Positions 33,733 to 33,747 of a stretch of 33,747 bases of DNA are shown here, in pieces. Numbering within the stretch: position 1 is the first letter of the stretch; each line of letters starts with the position of its first letter. The notes beneath the pieces are model-generated. The model saw only the letters and a program-made list of their open reading frames with translations. It was not told where the DNA came from and searched no databases. The stretch comes from Flammeovirgaceae bacterium (GTDB taxonomy: Bacteria; Bacteroidota; Bacteroidia; Cytophagales; Cyclobacteriaceae). Position numbers and translations under genes: made by a program. The DNA lies in contig JAHEKQ010000173.1 in NCBI GenBank assembly GCA_024638265.1, positions 1-33,747 of the forward strand. The letters run 5' to 3'.

Positions 33733-33747
33733 GAACCTCAAAACTTT

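Overview
The window looks like a chromosomal segment of a Bacteroidota bacterium, most likely a marine or aquatic member of the Cytophagales-type lineages. The evidence is PorU and PorV of the type IX secretion system (T9SS), two exported proteins with T9SS C-terminal sorting domains, a DnaG whose zinc-ligand positions are mostly substituted, frequent GTG/TTG starts with weak Shine-Dalgarno signals, and a light-driven rhodopsin paired with a retinal-forming Blh enzyme. The species cannot be named from this sequence alone. No plasmid, phage, IS or CRISPR signature was seen, and all recognised genes are intact.

Layout. (1) 1-3270: the distal half of an rRNA operon, with the end of the 16S-23S spacer, a complete 23S gene, a 5S gene and an intrinsic terminator. 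Long complementary tracts flank the 23S as a processing stalk. (2) 3271-3733: a gene-free gap rich in short repeats. It holds heptamer arrays, an 18-bp direct repeat, a perfect 31-bp palindrome and four copies of a TTGAAC-N4-GTTCAA operator-like palindrome. (3) 3734-10926, minus strand: one tight operon of MBL-fold hydrolase, pssA, porU, porV and a catalytically dead M16-family protein. (4) 10978-16595, plus strand: an FAD-dependent oxidoreductase, a very large outer-membrane protein (propeller plus Omp85-like barrel), YicC and DoxX. (5) 16592-21189, minus strand: dnaG, ribBA, a small exported protein and surE. (6) 21331-27773, plus strand: a proton-pumping rhodopsin, blh, a GbsR/MarR-type regulator, an Mrp/ApbC-family ATPase and a large secreted M43 metalloprotease. 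(7) 27817-31666, plus strand: ddl, a PASTA-domain membrane protein and a T9SS cargo protein, translationally packed. (8) 31663-33496, minus strand: HAD hydrolase and M50-type membrane protease. (9) 33497-33747: an intergenic region built from 8-bp tandem units.

Functional picture. The porU-porV operon makes the outer-membrane shuttle and sortase that would process the two T9SS cargo proteins in the same window. The rhodopsin carries all residues of an outward H+ pump (D85, T89, E96, K236), a green-type tuning residue (M93), and a glycine where carotenoid-antenna rhodopsins have their fenestration. Blh would supply retinal by cleaving beta-carotene. A strong intrinsic terminator ends six bases before the blh start, so opsin and retinal enzyme may be made in very different amounts from one promoter. 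The ddl-PASTA pair concerns peptidoglycan.

The least explained items are the orphan operator-like palindromes after the rRNA operon, the phased 7-bp and 8-bp repeat arrays (the latter resembling the G-quadruplex thrombin aptamer and sitting at the HAD gene's start), and the peptidase-MA-like/propeller/Omp85-like fusion protein.
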